This document shows, one piece after another, positions 1-9,334 of a stretch of DNA of 64,000 nucleotides. The stretch spans positions 3,782,001 to 3,846,000 of the forward strand of contig CP093831.1 of NCBI GenBank assembly GCA_033063855.1. The letters run 5' to 3'. The stretch comes from Smittia aterrima. Taxonomy: Eukaryota > Arthropoda > Insecta > Diptera > Chironomidae. The notes beneath the pieces were generated by a model. It searched no databases, had not been told where the DNA came from, and worked only from the letters and a program-made list of their open reading frames with translations. The first letter of the stretch is position 1, and every line of letters starts with the position of its first letter. Made by a program: the position numbers and the translations under genes.

Positions 1-1632
1 TCCATCGCCTCCTCCATTTCTAATCAAACGAGTTTCTGGATGAAACTTCCAGATTTGATTTCCGAAATTATAATAAGAACATTGAGGCAGCGAAAGTTGG
101 TAGGAATCCAAACAATACGATCTGTAGCCGTGAACAATGTTCTTAAAGAAATCGAGTCGGAAAAATTGAGTGCTCGGTGGTTTCTGGTTCTCGTCGAGAT
201 CATAACAATGATATAATCCGATCGGCTGAAACTCATTTCGATAAAGGTTGTCAATGCAGAGATTGCTGAAGCCTAAAGATTTAATTTGACCAGATGCAAA
301 AACTGGCGAATCTTCTTCCGTTGGATAGCGAGTAGCAATGTCCGGGGCGACGACATCGATGAAATAACGAAATGGTTTGCAGTCTAGTCTCTCACGAACT
401 GCTTTTGGTATGGAAATGTCTCCAGGGTCGATGTATTCATAACGCTGACGATCTCGTGAATAAACAAGCTCTTTGTAGTCATCAAACCAAACTTCCATCA
501 ATCGCTTGAAATTTTTACCAACAAAATCACTGTTACTAACTCGAGCCGGGTTGATTAATCGAAATGAGTGTGAAACTCTTGAACAAGGGACTTCATAAAG
601 TCCGTCAGCACAAAGCCAGAGCTTGAAACTTAGTTCGTAATTTTCTGCATTCCAGATCTCGAAACCTTCGTCGTAGCCACCAAGCTCGTCAAGAAAGAAA
701 CTTCGGTCAATTGCAAATGCACAGCCAAGCATAATTGGATTTGGGAACGGTTTAAGTTCATCGACATCCTTTGGCAAGTATCGATCAAAAGTGTGATAAA
801 CCAAATGCCAATCAAATGCGCCACGAGATGGTTTGTTAGCATACATTTCAAAATTCTCTGCGCTGAAGTCATCGATCACTGGCGTTGTGGCGATTCTCCG
901 ATTTCTTGCGATAGGTTCAAGGAGCGGGGGAAGCCAGTTCACTCCAACTTCAATGTGTGAGTCAAAGAACACAAGAACTTCGCCAGTTGCGATTCGTGCT
1001 CCTTCCAATCTTGTCACGATCAAACCTTTTCTCTCGCTCAGATTTTTTATCTTCACTTTGCCATTAAAGTGTCGATCAACGTAATTTTGAAGCGGCTCAT
1101 ATAACTCTGCATGAGTGCTGTTGTCATTGACCAAAATGATTTCGTGGAGAAGTTGTGCGGGAGTTCGATTAATTACAGAATGAATTGTTCTTAGTAGAAC
1201 GCTCTTCACTTCATTCCTGAAGATAATGACGACAGAAACTTTCGGAAGATTCGCAAGATATTTCTTTTTGTGACATCTTTGATCTCGTGAATCAAGAATT
1301 GATCGGTTCACGGAAATTTTATTTGATATCACAACTGAGAATCCTGTTTCCTTGTAAAGAACGTCGTTCAGTTCAAACTCAACTGGATCCGTTAGCTCCA
1401 CTGCTTGGCCATGTTCTCCTTGACCTTTTCTTTTATTTTGAGCTTTGATAAACTGGTAATCATTCCAATCCTTGCATTCTCCTGGAGAATTTAATTTATT
1501 TTTCACGAAAATATTTTCACTGTACTTCGACACTGAGATCCAAAAAGTTGTAAGGAGCGACACAAGAAAAAGAAAAATTAAAACACAAATTAAGCTTGTG
1601 AACGATCTTCTCTTTTTCTTGAAAGCGTTCAT
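1..1632 (-). CDS. Polypeptide N-acetylgalactosaminyltransferase, C-terminus cut by window edge
   Basis: Starts mucin-type O-glycosylation in the Golgi by moving GalNAc from UDP-GalNAc to Ser/Thr. I read 544 uninterrupted codons from the ATG at 1632 to the left edge, with no intron. The start is supported by the type II layout right after it: a short basic tail (KKKRR), then a hydrophobic segment at about residues 11-32. The GT-A domain follows, with FFDSH at 222-226 (the DxH metal site is D224/H226), an acidic-aromatic WNAEN at 327-331 where most family members have WGGEN, and CSRVSHSFR just after. A ricin-B-type lectin domain begins near residue 445 and includes an NQIW (QxW) element close to the edge. 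The last 50-80 residues expected for the family lie outside. The cysteine and glycines usual in the DSHCE and WGGEN blocks are replaced, so this is a divergent paralogue; which Pgant it matches is not resolved. Confidence 0.9.
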   Translation of the reverse strand, partial: MNAFKKKRRSFTSLICVLIFLFLVSLLTTFWISVSKYSENIFVKNKLNSPGECKDWNDYQFIKAQNKRKGQGEHGQAVELTDPVEFELNDVLYKETGFSVVISNKISVNRSILDSRDQRCHKKKYLANLPKVSVVIIFRNEVKSVLLRTIHSVINRTPAQLLHEIILVNDNSTHAELYEPLQNYVDRHFNGKVKIKNLSERKGLIVTRLEGARIATGEVLVFFDSHIEVGVNWLPPLLEPIARNRRIATTPVIDDFSAENFEMYANKPSRGAFDWHLVYHTFDRYLPKDVDELKPFPNPIMLGCAFAIDRSFFLDELGGYDEGFEIWNAENYELSFKLWLCADGLYEVPCSRVSHSFRLINPARVSNSDFVGKNFKRLMEVWFDDYKELVYSRDRQRYEYIDPGDISIPKAVRERLDCKPFRYFIDVVAPDIATRYPTEEDSPVFASGQIKSLGFSNLCIDNLYRNEFQPIGLYHCYDLDENQKPPSTQFFRLDFFKNIVHGYRSYCLDSYQLSLPQCSYYNFGNQIWKFHPETRLIRNGGGDG

Positions 1633-2132
1633 GATACTACTGACCACAGCTGAAGCTAAACGAAAACTTTGAATTGCTCGGTTCAGTTCAGATTGGTATT
1701 TAGGAAATAGCAAATCTTCATCGATGCGTTTTTGCCAGTTCCGATTACGTCGCTGAACTTGAAAATGTGACTCACTCTACAAGTCTATTCAAGTTATGCA
1801 AATCACACCGGAGACAACAAAGATTCCTCAAGACACTCAAGACGACTAGACATTCATGAAGATCAAAATATCTTCGACCTTGAACTTTATCGTTGCAAGT
1901 ATAGGAAAATGTTTTCTCTCAGAGAAGCTGAGAGAGAATTCTTCGAATGATTAAACAGCGAAAGCTCTTCAAACCAATGTAACATAAGCTTTCATGAAAT
2001 TTGAAGTTCGTCGTGGGAACATTTAAAAAAATTTTGGTAAATTTCTAAATCATTTTCTGAAAAAAAAATTAAAATCATTGTCAAACCAATTCAAACAGGA
2101 AAAATTCTCAACCATCTTGTTGTGTATAACAT
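1633..2132. other. Intergenic spacer upstream of the GalNAc-transferase
   Basis: AT-rich sequence between the start of the GalNAc-transferase and the 3' end of the NACHT gene. It should hold the transferase promoter and 5' UTR. A TCAGTA initiator-like match lies about 10 bases upstream of the ATG on the minus strand, but there is no convincing TATA box. No coding sequence recognised. Confidence 0.4.
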
Positions 2133-2138
2133 TTTATT
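2133..2138 (-). terminator. Poly(A) signal of the NACHT gene
   Basis: AATAAA on the minus strand, 61 bases beyond the end of the NACHT-gene reading frame; the usual position for a short insect 3' UTR. Confidence 0.6.
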
Positions 2139-2198
2139 TCCAGTTACTTCTTACTAGAAATTACATCGAGTTTTACTTGTGGTTCTTTTTTGATTCGT

Positions 2199-5100
2199 TC
2201 AAGATGCAGTGAAATTGTTTTTATATTTGATTTGGTTCTTCTCATGTTCCGTCAAATGTTGTTCAATAAATGGCTCAAATATTTTCATTCTTTCGTTGAA
2301 TTCTCGCCTGGTCACAATTCTATCAATGAAAGTGTTTCCATTCAAATTGGTTTGTAATAAAATGGTTTTCTGAGTCGAAACATCGAAGATTTCTTGAATA
2401 AAAGTCCAAAGAGCTTTCATCGTTACAAGATTGTCAACATGTTCTCTAACACAAGGGAACAAAATACTTTCTCCGTTCTTTCCTTCTCTCGTCAGCAATT
2501 TCTTCATTTTATCTTTTCCTAATGTTTCCAAGTACAAATCTTTGATCGCGAGAAACGTTTCGTGATGTACATTGAGCGTGGCGCAATCGAATGAATTATC
2601 TCCATCTCCGTCAGCTTCAATCAAAATCTTTTCTTTTTCTTCGTTTGTTAGACGTTCAGTTAGAAGTCTCCAAAAAGAAATAAAAATTTCTTTCTGTCGA
2701 AATTGTGCTTTCCACATTAGCGGAGTCGTTCCATTTTTTTTATTCGGTCTCTTGATAAGAGTTTTGAAGTCATTTTCGTCAAGAATTCTTCGAAGTAAGT
2801 TCCATAATTTCTCAAAATCCTCCATGCTCGACAGGAATATGCAAGCATTAATATAAATTGTGCCTCCTCTTGTGCTAATTTCTCCTGCGCTCAAGAAATG
2901 TTGAAAATATTTCAGACCACGCGCCACATCTTCAATTTTTTCTAATTCAGTTCGCAATGCTGAGAGATCTTTTTCTTTTAAAAATTTGAATATTTGGGAA
3001 TCGATCTTTAAATAAAGTTCATTATCAGACAACTGATCATATGGTGATGGGTCATTTCTGTTCTTGAAAGCTAATGAGACAACGCTTTCTAGATTTTCAT
3101 TTTTCTTAGTGAAATAATTTCGCAACCATCCTTTGTCCCTTTCATATTTGAAAAGATCCTTCTCAGTTGTCGTCAAATGTTCTTTAATAAAGGGCTCGTA
3201 TATCTTCATTATATCATTGACGAATCGTTTGTTCAAAAGTATGTCGTATAAAGTCTGATCATACTTATCTGTCTTCATTAAAATCGATTTCTGGGCCGTT
3301 ACATCGAAGATTTCTTGAATAAAAGTCCAAAAAGCTTTTATTGTTACAAGATTGTCAACACCATCTTCTCTGACACAAACAAACAAAATACTGTGCGTGT
3401 TTTTTCTTTCTCTCATCAACATGATTTTCATTTTGTCTTCTCCAAAAGTTTTCAAGTACAAATCTTTGATCTCGATGAATGTTTCAGTATTTTTATTCAA
3501 AGTGGCAGAATCGAATGTATTTCTGTTATCCAAGTCTTCTTCAATCAAAATCTTTTCCTTCTCTTCGTTTGTTACACCTTCGGTTAGAAGTTCCCAGAAT
3601 GATAGGAAAATTTCTTTCCCGAGATATTCGGATTTCGACATTAGCGGAGTCCATCCATATCTTCTATCTGGTTTCTTCATGAGAAGTTTAAAATTATTTT
3701 CGCCAAGAATTCTTCGAAGTAAGTTCCACAATTTCTTAAAATCTTCAATGCTCGACATGTTTCTGCAGACTTCCAAATAATTTGTCCATTCGTGAATTGT
3801 CTCTGAGTTCGAGATTTGCTCCAAATTTTCTAAACCTTGCATGGCTTTATCAATTTTTTCCATTTCATCAAGATATCCTCTGATGTCCTCATAACGTATA
3901 AATCTCAACAATTTAAGTTGTAACCGAAAATCATCGGGAAACTGATCAAAGGCCAGTTTGAAATAATCTTCTTGGAGATAAAAATCAAAGACTTCAGGAT
4001 TGACATTCTTATAAGCGTAGAAAACGACGGTTTCTAAATATTCATTTTTCTCAGTGAAAAAATTCAGAAAATCCTTTTCATCGAAAACTTTATGAGCCAA
4101 CTCTGTAAACTTTGTGTTGAAGTAGAGCGTTGCTTTTTCTGCCGTCTCCATAAAAATATTTTTTCCAAAATAATTAGACCATTTGGTTGTCCAAAGTCCT
4201 TTCAGATCTCGTTTGTCGGTACAGAGAGTAATAATAGTTGTTAAGTTTAAAAAACTCTTTTCGACAAAATATTGGAATTTTTCCGGCATTTGATTCTTCG
4301 TGAAAATTTTATTAAAGGTTGACATCAAAAATTCTTTGTCAATCACATCAATGTTCACAATTAAGTTTGCAAAAGCTCCATCAATAAATGATCGTACAAC
4401 TTCATAACGAAGCTCACCAATCCCGAAAACTTCTCGGACGATTCCATAAATTGATTCCATTCGCTCTTGGTTCATTGGACCTTTCTCCTTTTGTTCTTTT
4501 AACGCTTTCAAGTGAAAAACGTTCTTGAATAAGAAATCGGCGACGAAGAACTCAGCGAACGTTCGATGGATGAACTGGAACTTTCCTGAGCCATCAGATT
4601 TCATTAAAGCAATTCTCGTGATTTGTTCTTCAGGCGGAGATTGAACGTCGCGAAAGCACAAATCAAAAAAAGTCTCGAACTTTTTTTCGTCATTTTCAAA
4701 AAGAACTTTGAAAGCTTCTTTTTGATAAAAAGTCATAATGTTGAATTCAGACATTGTGCAATCCGCTGTTTCCTCTCTAGAATTTTCTCCTTTCAACATC
4801 GATTCCATTATCATTATTTTGACGAAGTTCTCGTAGATCGAGTAAGTGTTTGCTTGCATGTCCTGAACCAATTTATTGTCGGAAAAAACTTTTGCAATCA
4901 TTTGTATAATCAAAGGATTTTTCACTGGATCAGAGTTCTTGTTCAACTTTTCAAAAAATTCTTTCGTTTGATCAATTTTCTTTTTCAAGTTTTTTTCTGT
5001 AATTTTTTTCTTCTTAAAATTCTTCTCAAGAATCTCATAACAGTTTTCTTCGGTTAACGGCATGAAAGTGAAAGCTTCAACTTTGAACTCTCCACAAAGT

Positions 5101-7427
5101 TCATTTTTTAAGTGAGGTCGCGTTGATGTGATCAAAATATTTCTTGAATGTGTTCTGATTGATTTGATCAGCATTGTGACGAATTTCTTGAAGCTCGGAC
5201 TGATCTCATCGAAGCCATCCAAAAGTAAGACAACACGATCACCGCAAAATAAATGTTCAAAGACTTTTTCCTCGAACTCGTTGAGTTTAAGAATTTTTGT
5301 AGCGAAAAAGTTTGCGACTTCCTTCGGCAAATTGAATTCAGTTTTGAAGTTTTCATTTTTCTCATAGAAGTCTGAATATTCCTTCAAATCGACAAAAGCG
5401 ACCCAAGAACTTTCTAGTTTCTTTTTAAGTTCCATTGCCAAGATTTTGAGTTCTGTTGTCTTTCCCATTCCAGGATCGTCGCTCAACAATATAAGTTTTG
5501 ATGTCACCGCGATCTTTAAAAATTCGCTAGATCCGATCTCTTCGGATTTATTGTTTCGAAATTTTCTTAGAACGTAAATGTCAATCTCAGGAAATTTTAA
5601 GTCGTGTCCGATCTTGAGATAATTGTCCAAAAGTTCTTTCAATGGAACAAAATTAAGAGAGTCGCAATGAGGATCGGCAATTTCTTCCAAAACAATTTTT
5701 TCTCCTTGAAAGACGATCATCTTCTTGATTAGATTTTTCTTCGATTGTTCTTCCAAATCAAGCCATGAATGGGAGAACGATAAATTAACCGAATCTTCGA
5801 TTAAAAATCGTTCGTGATCGTGGACGAAAATTATTCTTTTGTCAATTTCAGTTTCCTTCATTTCCTCGACGATTTTATTGATTTCTTTTTCAGCTTCATT
5901 ATTACAATCGATGACGAATCTTGGCTTCATGCAAGATGAATGAGCGTTGACCAGAAGTTCATACATTTCTCCATCTTTTAAATTATTAAGAGCAAGGAAT
6001 AAAAAATTAAAATTAGACTTGCTCGTCGTTTCTTGGAAGATCCAGTTCATCGTCACTTCAGGGCAATTCGATAACATTCCGAGAATTTTGTTTTCACTCA
6101 CATCCAATTCAATTGTTTTCGGTTTAAGAAAAATCTTTGAATCAGTCAAATGCTGAGGTTCTTTTGATTTCAATTTCCAAACTGCTGATATCAACTCATT
6201 TTCCTTTTCAAGATCTGGCAACGTTTTCGTTTCGAAATAGTCAAAAAGCTTTTTAAAAGTTTTTCTTAGGTATTCGATCTTGTGATCATCTCCTTGATAC
6301 AAAGCAAGCAGATGAGGAACTCGCACACTAAGTTCATCGTGCAAGACGTCTTTAAGTTCATTAAGTCCAAGTGCAATTATTTCCTCAGTAAAACGATTTC
6401 GCCGACAATCATCGAGAGCCCTTTCGAATTCTTCTGATCTTTCCGAATCATCTTTGTGATAGGGTTTGAAATTATTGTTGTAAATGCGAAAGATTGCGAC
6501 ATGACAGAGCTCGTGAGCTAAGACTCCTAAAACTTCTGATCGAACTTTATCATCATCAAAATCTGCATCATCGATCTCAGAACAATCCGATGAGTGGTCA
6601 CTTCGATTTGATTCGTTCAAACCTTTAGCGCCCAGATAGACTCTTCCTGTCTCACCGTAGCTTTTTCCATAAGCATTTGCATTTCCCGTAGCGTCTGCGT
6701 GCTCAACTGAGTCATGATCAAAGTCGAAAATGACATCCAAGTTTTTGATATTTGCGACTACTTTTAAGATTGCTCGAATCTCTGGAACTTCATTCAATTC
6801 TCCGTAAGCTCCCGCAATCGAAGAGAGGTAATTTCGTCGATTGCTTGTCGCTGAGCTTCCTCCAAAGTAAATACTCGATCTGGTGATCAAAGCAGTCAAA
6901 TGTTTCTCGTTAGGATTCTTGATAAAATTTCTTGTGTGGATTTCACGAAGTTCAACTTTTAAAGCTTCATCAATTTGTTTTGCGATATCGATAATATTTT
7001 TTTTTCTGGGTATCAGTTGTCTAATTTTACTCGCCAATGCTGATTTACCTTCATCAAAGTTGTTAGGCAAAACGTAACGATTTCGATCAAGAAAAGTGTC
7101 GACGAGTGAAATCAGTTCACTTGGATTCTTTTTGGACTCTTCGTTAATCTCAAGAAGTTCTTTTCTCAATTTCTTTTCCAATGATTTCACAATTTCATTA
7201 AAGTTCTCATTTGAGTTTAAAAGCCAACCCCTCGATATCAAAGCTTCATAAATTGCGAGTTGTTTTGCCTTGAGAGCAACCGCAGCTGATGATTCACCTT
7301 TGTCATTATCAAATGGCGCTATTTCTTGCTTCTTATCAATGAAGTCACAAACGCCCTTGAAATCACCGTCGTGAATTTTCGAAAAGAAGAAATCACGATC
7401 TTGACCACTAAACGTCATCATTGTCAA
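2199..7427 (-). CDS. Large NACHT (STAND) NTPase with HExxH motif and duplicated ankyrin-like C-terminus
   Basis: Single open frame of 1742 residues, no intron visible. N-terminus (about 10-75) has an ankyrin-like look. A zinc-metalloprotease-type HELCH motif sits at about 305-309 with an acidic SEEFE about 23 residues later that could give the third ligand. The NACHT core is clear: Walker A GMGKTT near 652-658, Walker B LLLDGFDE near 733-741, sensor-like TSTRP near 767-771, then a helical region containing FIHRTFAEFF, which fits the winged-helix part of NLR-type ATPases. The C-terminal 620 residues are two tandem units of about 315 residues (about 1117-1430 and 1431-1742) sharing KLWNLLRRIL, TPLM and TNEEKEKILIE, with spaced ankyrin-like hairpins. 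STAND proteins are switches that oligomerise on ligand sensing; the C-terminal repeats would be the sensor. No death-fold domain or LRR was seen. Its partner and ligand are unknown. It lies upstream of two caspases on the same strand. Confidence 0.9.
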   Translation of the reverse strand: MTMMTFSGQDRDFFFSKIHDGDFKGVCDFIDKKQEIAPFDNDKGESSAAVALKAKQLAIYEALISRGWLLNSNENFNEIVKSLEKKLRKELLEINEESKKNPSELISLVDTFLDRNRYVLPNNFDEGKSALASKIRQLIPRKKNIIDIAKQIDEALKVELREIHTRNFIKNPNEKHLTALITRSSIYFGGSSATSNRRNYLSSIAGAYGELNEVPEIRAILKVVANIKNLDVIFDFDHDSVEHADATGNANAYGKSYGETGRVYLGAKGLNESNRSDHSSDCSEIDDADFDDDKVRSEVLGVLAHELCHVAIFRIYNNNFKPYHKDDSERSEEFERALDDCRRNRFTEEIIALGLNELKDVLHDELSVRVPHLLALYQGDDHKIEYLRKTFKKLFDYFETKTLPDLEKENELISAVWKLKSKEPQHLTDSKIFLKPKTIELDVSENKILGMLSNCPEVTMNWIFQETTSKSNFNFLFLALNNLKDGEMYELLVNAHSSCMKPRFVIDCNNEAEKEINKIVEEMKETEIDKRIIFVHDHERFLIEDSVNLSFSHSWLDLEEQSKKNLIKKMIVFQGEKIVLEEIADPHCDSLNFVPLKELLDNYLKIGHDLKFPEIDIYVLRKFRNNKSEEIGSSEFLKIAVTSKLILLSDDPGMGKTTELKILAMELKKKLESSWVAFVDLKEYSDFYEKNENFKTEFNLPKEVANFFATKILKLNEFEEKVFEHLFCGDRVVLLLDGFDEISPSFKKFVTMLIKSIRTHSRNILITSTRPHLKNELCGEFKVEAFTFMPLTEENCYEILEKNFKKKKITEKNLKKKIDQTKEFFEKLNKNSDPVKNPLIIQMIAKVFSDNKLVQDMQANTYSIYENFVKIMIMESMLKGENSREETADCTMSEFNIMTFYQKEAFKVLFENDEKKFETFFDLCFRDVQSPPEEQITRIALMKSDGSGKFQFIHRTFAEFFVADFLFKNVFHLKALKEQKEKGPMNQERMESIYGIVREVFGIGELRYEVVRSFIDGAFANLIVNIDVIDKEFLMSTFNKIFTKNQMPEKFQYFVEKSFLNLTTIITLCTDKRDLKGLWTTKWSNYFGKNIFMETAEKATLYFNTKFTELAHKVFDEKDFLNFFTEKNEYLETVVFYAYKNVNPEVFDFYLQEDYFKLAFDQFPDDFRLQLKLLRFIRYEDIRGYLDEMEKIDKAMQGLENLEQISNSETIHEWTNYLEVCRNMSSIEDFKKLWNLLRRILGENNFKLLMKKPDRRYGWTPLMSKSEYLGKEIFLSFWELLTEGVTNEEKEKILIEEDLDNRNTFDSATLNKNTETFIEIKDLYLKTFGEDKMKIMLMRERKNTHSILFVCVREDGVDNLVTIKAFWTFIQEIFDVTAQKSILMKTDKYDQTLYDILLNKRFVNDIMKIYEPFIKEHLTTTEKDLFKYERDKGWLRNYFTKKNENLESVVSLAFKNRNDPSPYDQLSDNELYLKIDSQIFKFLKEKDLSALRTELEKIEDVARGLKYFQHFLSAGEISTRGGTIYINACIFLSSMEDFEKLWNLLRRILDENDFKTLIKRPNKKNGTTPLMWKAQFRQKEIFISFWRLLTERLTNEEKEKILIEADGDGDNSFDCATLNVHHETFLAIKDLYLETLGKDKMKKLLTREGKNGESILFPCVREHVDNLVTMKALWTFIQEIFDVSTQKTILLQTNLNGNTFIDRIVTRREFNERMKIFEPFIEQHLTEHEKNQIKYKNNFTAS

Positions 7428-7435
7428 CCAGCGAC

Positions 7436-7473
7436 CACTGACGTCACTAAAGAAAATCTTTTATTTTAAATAG
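7436..7473 (-). promoter_or_regulatory. Predicted core promoter of the NACHT gene (TATA-like plus initiator)
   Basis: On the minus strand TATTTAAA (7472-7465) lies 33 bases upstream of an arthropod-type initiator TCAGTGG (7441-7435, A at 7439). This spacing is right for a TATA-Inr promoter, but it would leave only 12 bases of leader before the ATG at 7427. Additional ATGs occur at codons 3 and 4, so initiation might slip a few codons. Predicted from sequence only. Confidence 0.4.
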
Positions 7474-7752
7474 ATCACTGTGCACGTCTGACAACCGCGA
7501 AATGCCGATTACCTCTAATTTTGTTTCTTAAGAAAGAGAGACTAATGAATTTGCGAATATTCCTGCACACGTTCACGAGTGTTTAATACAAATTCTCACG
7601 AGCTGACGAAAGTCGGAGAATTGTTGTTGAAATTTTAAGAAAATATTTGTCTCTTTTTTTCTCCCAAAAAAAAACGAAACAGGAGAGATGTTGAAACAGA
7701 GATTCACGGTGAATGAATCATTCCAAACAAGAAATAAAATGTAGAAAAATAC

Positions 7753-7758
7753 TTTATT
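7753..7758 (-). terminator. Poly(A) signal of Dronc-like caspase 1
   Basis: AATAAA on the minus strand about 30 bases beyond the stop codon of the first caspase. The remaining 280 bases up to the NACHT promoter hold nothing recognisable except an A-rich run near 7665-7680. Confidence 0.6.
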
Positions 7759-7786
7759 CGTTCAAAATCTAAAATGACAAATCAAA

Positions 7787-9097
7787 TCAATCAGAGATCT
7801 TTGGATTGAAGAACATCAACCTGTTGAATCCACGGCTCTCAGTAGACGCAACTTGCACACGTCCAGCGTCGGTAATCTCCAAAGTTTTAGCTCCGACCAT
7901 CTTCAGCATATCTTCAATATGAGAATCACATGCGTGCTCAGCAAAAATCTTGCACATTTCCCTAACGTACCAACTCCCGAAGCCAGTATCGCGGTGAGTT
8001 GAAAAGCCTGGTACAGTTCCGTAGCAGATGAGAATGTCGTTGTATGATGGAACTTCAGCGATTCCATCTGTTTGAATCATTGACACCTTCTTGAGCTTGT
8101 CGGAGATTTTCCCACGGCAAAATGGGAAGAAGAAGACTTTCGGTTTGTTCGTCAAGCTCGGACAATTGATATTACTGAATAAACTAACAACTTGCTCTGT
8201 TGCTAAGGATAAACCATCAGCGAATTCCATGATCGTGTTGTTTTGATGTAAGTCGCCGTGCGTTTGAATACAGCAAATGAATGAATCGACGTGTTTGATG
8301 TAATCAGAAGCAATAAGCTCATTCATCAAAGTTAAGAACTCTGGTCTCGTGATATCCTCGAAGTAGAAAACTGTGTAATTCATTTCCTTGAACAACGTAA
8401 TGAGATTTTCGCGATCCTTCTCTGCGCCTTGTCTATCCAGTTTTTCACTTTTGAACTTTATGATGTTAACAAAGAAGAAGACTCCTCTTCGCTTGCTTTT
8501 CATCGAGTAAACTTGAAGTTTCGGGTGGATGCCATAATTCGCAGCTCTCTTGACTTCCAATGAGGGATCGAATTGAAAAGATGTTTTCCCCTCATATGGC
8601 ACGAGTTTCGAAGATTTCTTCTTTTGTTTTGATGTAAGATTCCCATCAATCTCAATTATTTTTCGATCTGCTTCATCATGAACATTTGCATTTCCGTTGT
8701 TGTTGTTGATTGGCGAGTTTTGAGATACAGATCTGTTGTACTTGTTCTTTGTCACCGATATGGATATTGCATTGTTTTCATCGACATCAGCTTGCTCTCG
8801 AGAAAAGGTCGCAGATGGAATTGTCGAGGTTGAGAGCAGCGCGTGAGCTTCCTTGAAATCATTTTCTTGAAGTATCTCGAGAATTTTGTGGAATGCTGTT
8901 GGCCCACGATGAGTTAGCTTTTGAAATAACAGTCTTTTACGGTCGAGTTCATCTCTTCCATCCTGATCAATAATATCAGCCATCACTTGAGTTATGATAT
9001 CCTTTCGAAGACAAGAATTTATCATCGTTTCATAGTCAGTCACGTAAATTAACTTGTCGAGATTGTAGCTGATGAGCTTCCTCTGGTTATCATTCAT
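7787..9097 (-). CDS. Dronc: Dronc-like initiator caspase (CARD plus caspase domain), tandem copy 1
   Basis: 436 residues, single exon. Residues about 5-90 form a CARD-like helical domain; in Dronc the CARD binds the Apaf-1 homologue Dark. A low-complexity Asn-rich linker follows (about 100-160), then the p20/p10 caspase fold from about 195. The catalytic pair is present: His280 in CIQTHGD and Cys327 in the PFCRG pentapeptide. PFCRG in place of QACRG is the known hallmark of Drosophila Dronc. VNIIKF, GAEKDRENL and GSWYV match conserved caspase blocks; the usual SWR of the substrate groove is THR. An IQTD stretch at 341-344, between the large- and small-subunit regions, corresponds to the place where fly Dronc cuts itself after TQTE. 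It should cleave effector caspases or act non-apoptotically. It is followed by the NACHT gene and preceded by a paralogue, both on the same strand. Confidence 0.92.
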   Translation of the reverse strand: MNDNQRKLISYNLDKLIYVTDYETMINSCLRKDIITQVMADIIDQDGRDELDRKRLLFQKLTHRGPTAFHKILEILQENDFKEAHALLSTSTIPSATFSREQADVDENNAISISVTKNKYNRSVSQNSPINNNNGNANVHDEADRKIIEIDGNLTSKQKKKSSKLVPYEGKTSFQFDPSLEVKRAANYGIHPKLQVYSMKSKRRGVFFFVNIIKFKSEKLDRQGAEKDRENLITLFKEMNYTVFYFEDITRPEFLTLMNELIASDYIKHVDSFICCIQTHGDLHQNNTIMEFADGLSLATEQVVSLFSNINCPSLTNKPKVFFFPFCRGKISDKLKKVSMIQTDGIAEVPSYNDILICYGTVPGFSTHRDTGFGSWYVREMCKIFAEHACDSHIEDMLKMVGAKTLEITDAGRVQVASTESRGFNRLMFFNPKISD

Positions 9098-9302
9098 CTT
9101 GGTTAATAACTTTTGCTTATTATCACTAACTTATTACTTTTAATTTATGAAAAGGCAGCAAGCGAACTTCTGAACAGAAATGATGAAATTACTGATGAAA
9201 CATAAACAAAGAATTTGAACTTGGCACGGAGAGAAAAAAGATTTTGAACTTTCGTTACAGAAATTTTCTTTTAAGTTAAAATTTTTAACTGGAAAATTAA
9301 AC

Positions 9303-9308
9303 TTTATT
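9303..9308 (-). terminator. Poly(A) signal of Dronc-like caspase 2
   Basis: AATAAA on the minus strand about 27 bases past the stop codon of the second caspase. The 237-base gap between the two caspases also carries the promoter of copy 1; no clear TATA box was found there. Confidence 0.6.
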
Positions 9309-9334
9309 AAATATTAAGTGTATAAAAATACTTT

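Noticed and set aside
2572..5367. Several plus-strand open frames of 70-144 codons opposite the NACHT gene
   Set aside because: They are antisense shadows of the 1742-codon minus-strand frame and lack any family signature.
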